Position numbers and translations under genes: made by a program
Part shown: positions 59,767-64,000 of the stretch, in pieces
Layout: the number at the start of each line of letters is the position of its first letter
Numbering within the stretch: the first letter of the stretch is position 1
The notes under the pieces: model-generated
The model's database searches: none
The model's input: only the letters and a program-made list of their open reading frames with translations
What the model was told of the DNA's origin: nothing
NCBI GenBank assembly: GCA_025361725.1
Contig: JANYJV010000010.1
Span: 1 to 64,000 of the forward strand
Length of the DNA: 64,000 nt
Source of the DNA: Acidimicrobiia bacterium
GTDB taxonomy: Bacteria; Actinomycetota; Acidimicrobiia; IMCC26256; JAENVU01
Direction: 5' to 3'

Positions 59767-60702
59767 GTGCACGCGCATCACCACGGGGACGCCGACGCGA
59801 CCTCAGGGGCGCGCCGGCGGGCGCTGACCTTCGCCCTCGGCGCCAACGCAGCACTCTTCGTCGGCCAACTGATCGCAGCCCTCGCGTTCGGATCGCTCGC
59901 GCTCCTGGCCGACGCCGCCCATCTCGCCACCGATGTCGTCGCACTGGCGTTGGCGTTGGTCGCCTTGCGCCTGGCCGGTCGGCCGGCGAGCGCGCGGTCG
60001 TCCTACGGCTGGGAGCGCGCCGAGGTCCTCGCGGCGCTCGGAAACGCGGTGCTGCTCATCGCTGCCTCGGGGTGGATCGTCTGGGAAGCCGTCCATCGGT
60101 TCTCGGAGCCGGAACGGATCAACGGGACGGCCGTTGCGATTGTGGGTGCGCTCGGACTGGTGGTGAATGCCGGCAGCGCCTTCGCGGTGGCCAGAGTGCG
60201 CGGGGGAAATCTCAACCTGCGCGGCGCGTTCTTGCACCTCGCCGCGGACGCGCTCGGTTCGCTCGGCGTGATCATCGCCGGTGTGACCCTCGCGTTCACC
60301 GACGCCGATTGGATCGATCCGGTCGTCTCGTTGGCAATCACCGCGCTGGTGGTCGGCTCCACGTGGTCCCTGGTGCGAGACGCTACGAGCGTGTTGCTCG
60401 AGCGCACCCCACGTGGTGTCGACATCAGCGAGATCGAGGCCGCGCTCAGCGCCGAGTCAGATGTCGAGGCCGTGCATCACATTCACGTCTGGTCGCTCGG
60501 GTCCGAGAACGCTGCGCTCTCGGCGCACGTCGTGCTTCGTGGTGAACCGTCGCTGCACGACGCGCAGTTGGTGGGCAATCGGCTGCGCACCCAAATCCAG
60601 AATCGGTTCGGCATCACCCACGCAACGATCGAACTCGAGTGCCACGACTGCGCCGACACCGTGCACGAAACCGCACCGGCCCACGGGCCACACTCTCACT
60701 GA
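59767..60702 (+). CDS. cation diffusion facilitator (CDF) transporter
   Basis: LLADAAHLATDVVALALALVA; FLHLAADALGSLGVIIAGV; His-rich termini. Confidence 0.92.
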   Translation: MHAHHHGDADATSGARRRALTFALGANAALFVGQLIAALAFGSLALLADAAHLATDVVALALALVALRLAGRPASARSSYGWERAEVLAALGNAVLLIAASGWIVWEAVHRFSEPERINGTAVAIVGALGLVVNAGSAFAVARVRGGNLNLRGAFLHLAADALGSLGVIIAGVTLAFTDADWIDPVVSLAITALVVGSTWSLVRDATSVLLERTPRGVDISEIEAALSAESDVEAVHHIHVWSLGSENAALSAHVVLRGEPSLHDAQLVGNRLRTQIQNRFGITHATIELECHDCADTVHETAPAHGPHSH

Positions 60703-61382
60703 TGACCACGACCACCGGATCCCTCGACGCAACCGACATCGTCGGCCTGGAGACCAGCCCCCGTGCCGGACGTGGGCTTTGGGTGTTGCTCGTGGTCGTT
60801 GCGCTGGTGTTCGCCGGCGGCATCGGTTGGCGGATCGGCCGAGCCCAGGGCGAGCCGACGGTGCCGGGTCGCAGCTCCGTCGACGTCGGCTTCTTCCAGG
60901 ACATGAGCACCCATCACAACCAGGCCGTCGGCATGGCGATGACCTACCTCGCGAACGGAACTGTTCCGCTGTTGCGCCAGATCGCCGGCGAGATCGTCAC
61001 GTACCAGTCGTCCGAGATCGGTGTGATGGGCGAGTACCTCACGCGCTGGCACCAAGCCGGGACGGAAGGCTCGACGGCGATGGGTTGGATGGGGATGCGC
61101 ACGCCCCGAGACCAGATGACGGGCATGGCCACGAAGCAGGAACTCGTCGCGCTCGGCGCGGCGCGCGGCGCGGACCTCGATCAGTTGTTCACCCGGCTCA
61201 TGATCGATCACCACGTCGGGGGCGTTCAGATGGCGGAGTACGCAACGAAGCACGCGACCACGCCCGAGGTCAAGCGGTGGGCGATCTCCATGGCGGACGG
61301 TCAGCGCGGCGAGATTGCCGAGCTGAACCAATGGCGAGTCCGCAACGGATTCCCGGCCGTTCGGGTCGACCTCAGCGCTTGA
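60702..61382 (+). CDS. DUF305 domain membrane-anchored protein
   Basis: VGFFQDMSTHHNQAVGMAMTYL; FTRLMIDHHVGGVQMAEYA. Confidence 0.9.
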   Translation: MTTTTGSLDATDIVGLETSPRAGRGLWVLLVVVALVFAGGIGWRIGRAQGEPTVPGRSSVDVGFFQDMSTHHNQAVGMAMTYLANGTVPLLRQIAGEIVTYQSSEIGVMGEYLTRWHQAGTEGSTAMGWMGMRTPRDQMTGMATKQELVALGAARGADLDQLFTRLMIDHHVGGVQMAEYATKHATTPEVKRWAISMADGQRGEIAELNQWRVRNGFPAVRVDLSA

Positions 61383-61892
61383 TCAGGACTCGGAGGTGTC
61401 GTAGGGGCGTTGGCGCGGCTTCGCCGCCTCCCGCTTGGGGACCATCACCTTGCGTTTGAAGTAGCAGACCTCTTCCCCGCGCTGGTTGTAGCCGAAGGTC
61501 TCCACACTGACGATGCCGCGGTCGGGCTTGCTCGAACTCTCCTTCTTCTCGAGCACGCGCGTCTCCGCGTAGATCGTGTCGCCGTGGAAGGTCGGCTTCT
61601 TGTGTTGCAACGTCTCGATCTCGAGGTTCGCGATCGCGAGCCCGGAGACGTCCGGCACGCTCATCCCGAGCACGAGGGAGTACACGAGGTTCCCGACCAC
61701 CACGTTCTTGCCGAACTGAGTCTGGGTCTCCGCGTACCAGGCATCGGTGTGCAGCGGATGGTGATTCATGGTGATCATGCAGAACAGATGGTCGTCGTAT
61801 TCGGTGATCGTCTTGCCCGGCCAATGCCGGTAGACATCGTCCGGTTCGAAGTCCTCGTAGTACCGCCCGAAAGGTCGCTCATACACCGTCAT
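61383..61892 (-). CDS. MaoC-family dehydratase
   Basis: MNHHPLHTDAWYAETQTQFGKNVVVGNLVYSLVLGMSV; GDTIYAETRVLEKKES. Confidence 0.88.
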   Translation of the reverse strand: MTVYERPFGRYYEDFEPDDVYRHWPGKTITEYDDHLFCMITMNHHPLHTDAWYAETQTQFGKNVVVGNLVYSLVLGMSVPDVSGLAIANLEIETLQHKKPTFHGDTIYAETRVLEKKESSSKPDRGIVSVETFGYNQRGEEVCYFKRKVMVPKREAAKPRQRPYDTSES

Positions 61893-62004
61893 GGGCGTCG
61901 AGCGTACCGAGATCGGAGCGCAGCGCACCCAACCGAAGCGCGCTCGAACGGGGCCGAACCCTCGAATCGGAATAGAGCGCGGGGGCTCGGGGTTCTGGCC
62001 GCGC

Positions 62005-63021
62005 ATGAGTGATCTCGTGCTTCAGACCGTGCCGCTCGGCGACCAATGGCCGACGATCGACCCATTCCTGTTCTGCGCCCACCACAACGACAACTTTCCG
62101 GCGGGCAACGCGCAGATGGGACCGGCGGCGCCGCTCGACGGCCGCAACATCGGCATGGACTTCGACAGCATCGACGGCTGGAACATGTACCACGGCTCGG
62201 TCGTCCCCGGATTTCCCCAACATCCTCACCGCGGTTTCGAGACCGTCACCATCGTCCGCAAAGGCCTCATCGACCACTCGGATTCGATGGGCGCCGCCGC
62301 GCGCTTCGGGCGCGGCGACGTGCAGTGGCTCACGGCCGGTCGCGGCGTGGTGCATTCCGAGATGTTCCCCCTGCTTGACGACTCCGCCCCCAATCCGACC
62401 GAGTTGTTCCAGATCTGGCTGAACCTTCCCAGCGCCGACAAGCTCACGGACCCGTACTTCACGATGATCTGGGATCGGGACGTCCCGCGTGTCACGAGCG
62501 TCGACGACGCGGGACGCACAACCGAAATCGCGGTCGTCGCCGGCGCCCTCGGTGACGCCGACGTACCGACACCGCCACCGAACTCATGGGCCGCACGGCC
62601 AGAGTCGGACGTCGCGATCTGGTTGATCCGGATGGAGCCCGGCGCGCGCTACCTGCTCCCTGCGGCCGAGGGCGCGGACACGGTCCGCACGCTCTACTGC
62701 TTCGAAGGCAACGGACTGACGATCGGCGGGACCACCGTGGGTCCCAACACCGGCGCGGTGCTGGACCCGCACCAGGACGCACCGCTCACCGCGGGCGAGG
62801 AACCGGTCGAGTGTCTCGTCCTCCAGGGCCGACCCATCGGTGAACCGGTCGAACGCTACGGACCGTTCGTGATGAACACCCGTGAGGAACTCGAGCAGGC
62901 CTTCAGCGACTACCGAGCGACCCAGTTCGGTGGCTGGCCGTGGCCGACCGACGATCCCGTCCACGAACGAGACACTGAACGGTTCGCCCGTCACGTCGAC
63001 GGACGGGTCGAGTCGGCGTAG
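62005..63021 (+). CDS. pirin family protein
   Basis: PQHPHRGFETVTIVRKGLIDHSDSMG; GDVQWLTAGRGVVHSEMF; LFQIWLNLP. Confidence 0.93.
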   Translation: MSDLVLQTVPLGDQWPTIDPFLFCAHHNDNFPAGNAQMGPAAPLDGRNIGMDFDSIDGWNMYHGSVVPGFPQHPHRGFETVTIVRKGLIDHSDSMGAAARFGRGDVQWLTAGRGVVHSEMFPLLDDSAPNPTELFQIWLNLPSADKLTDPYFTMIWDRDVPRVTSVDDAGRTTEIAVVAGALGDADVPTPPPNSWAARPESDVAIWLIRMEPGARYLLPAAEGADTVRTLYCFEGNGLTIGGTTVGPNTGAVLDPHQDAPLTAGEEPVECLVLQGRPIGEPVERYGPFVMNTREELEQAFSDYRATQFGGWPWPTDDPVHERDTERFARHVDGRVESA

Positions 63022-63090
63022 TCAGGACCTGACGCGTCGATCCGCCCGCCGGAAGCCGACGGGCGGATCGAGCGCGGATATTCGTTCGGT

Positions 63091-63690
63091 TCAGGAGCCC
63101 ATGGAGTTCGGGCTGATTCCGCAGTCCGAGAAGATCTTGAACGTCTCCGAGTTGCTACTCAGCGCGTCCGACACAGCCTTGGACGTCTTGGAACTCGTGC
63201 CGACCAGCGAACTCGCGATCGCCTTCTTCACCTCGGCCTTCGAGAGGACCTTCTCGAAGAAGCAGCGAACCTTCGCCTTCGGCAGCTTGCCGAACGACGA
63301 CGAGGTGCCTGCCTGCTTCATCACGAGATCGACGAAGTTGAAGCACTTCCCGTTCGTGATCACGCCGGCAACCTTCTCGGCCTGGACCGGCGAGAGCTTG
63401 GCCCCTGCGGCCTTGAACGGACCGTCCTTCGCGGCGAAGTCCTGCGGCGTGATTCCCTTCGCCTTCAGCGTGTCCACCCCGACCGCGTCGACCATGGCGG
63501 TGATCGCGCACTTGGCCTGGGTACGGGTGAAACCGTCCTTGGTCGCGGACGACCCGTTGTCGTAACTCTTCATCGCCGCGTCGACGTAGGGCTGACCGGC
63601 GCTTCCGGATGAACCACTCGTCGACGATCCGCTACTCCCGCACGCGGCGAGCAATCCGACCAGTCCGATGACCACGCTTCGACGCAACAT
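63091..63690 (-). CDS. putative lipoprotein of unknown function
   Basis: MLRRSVVIGLVGLLAACGSSGSS lipobox; paired Cys residues. Confidence 0.65.
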   Translation of the reverse strand: MLRRSVVIGLVGLLAACGSSGSSTSGSSGSAGQPYVDAAMKSYDNGSSATKDGFTRTQAKCAITAMVDAVGVDTLKAKGITPQDFAAKDGPFKAAGAKLSPVQAEKVAGVITNGKCFNFVDLVMKQAGTSSSFGKLPKAKVRCFFEKVLSKAEVKKAIASSLVGTSSKTSKAVSDALSSNSETFKIFSDCGISPNSMGS

Positions 63691-64000
63691 TTCTCGACCT
63701 TCCAGCAGTTGAACATTGTCGTGTCCAAAAGGACTCGGCTCGTCCTGTCCACGGCTTGAGGATATGACGAATGCGGACCGGCGTCGGTCGATTCGGCGAC
63801 CGCCGAATATGCATCGGTTTCGCACGTTTTGCCTCGCACACCCATGCGCTTGCACCACCTTCGTCACGTCGCGTTCTGGGGCGGGTCGAGAGTTGCGTCG
63901 GCAAGTCGCCGGTCACCGACGGTCGGGATCATCGGAGTTAGGGTCGGTCCGTTGTCGATCCGCTCCGGGAAGCCAGTGCGATGAACCGCGCGTCTGCGGC

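Overview
High-GC window that looks actinobacterial (possibly Acidimicrobiia-like, inferred from gene content only), with about 60 protein genes. No rRNA, tRNA or CRISPR was recognised. Main blocks: a truncated AAA-ATPase/TPR protein at the left edge; small alpha/beta-barrel-type genes; an IS graveyard at 6.27-8.5 kb (nested IS256, IS4 and ISAzo13 remnants, an aroE pseudogene and a 90-bp ABC1-kinase fragment); an ABC1/UbiB kinase truncated at an IS6-like remnant (13.2 kb); an esterase/P450/amidohydrolase catabolic run (14-22.6 kb); a carbohydrate region (25.5-36.6 kb); a compact pgi-gnd-zwf-rpiA-PGAM operon (36.8-42.2 kb); a three-gene DNA-methyltransferase operon behind a LexA-box-like palindrome (43.1-46.0 kb); ABC exporters, a divergent FtsH-like protease, ABC-2 transporter, CDF transporter, pirin and others. 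The most unusual signals are (1) a hairpin-containing repeat of about 60-87 bp inserted in frame in two unrelated genes (22.8 and 26.05 kb), (2) the LexA-box/methyltransferase/two-unknown-protein operon, a candidate restriction or defence system, and (3) an 87/90-identical ABC1-kinase fragment duplicated about 6.7 kb away next to IS debris. Family calls come from reading motifs by eye; no searches were run.
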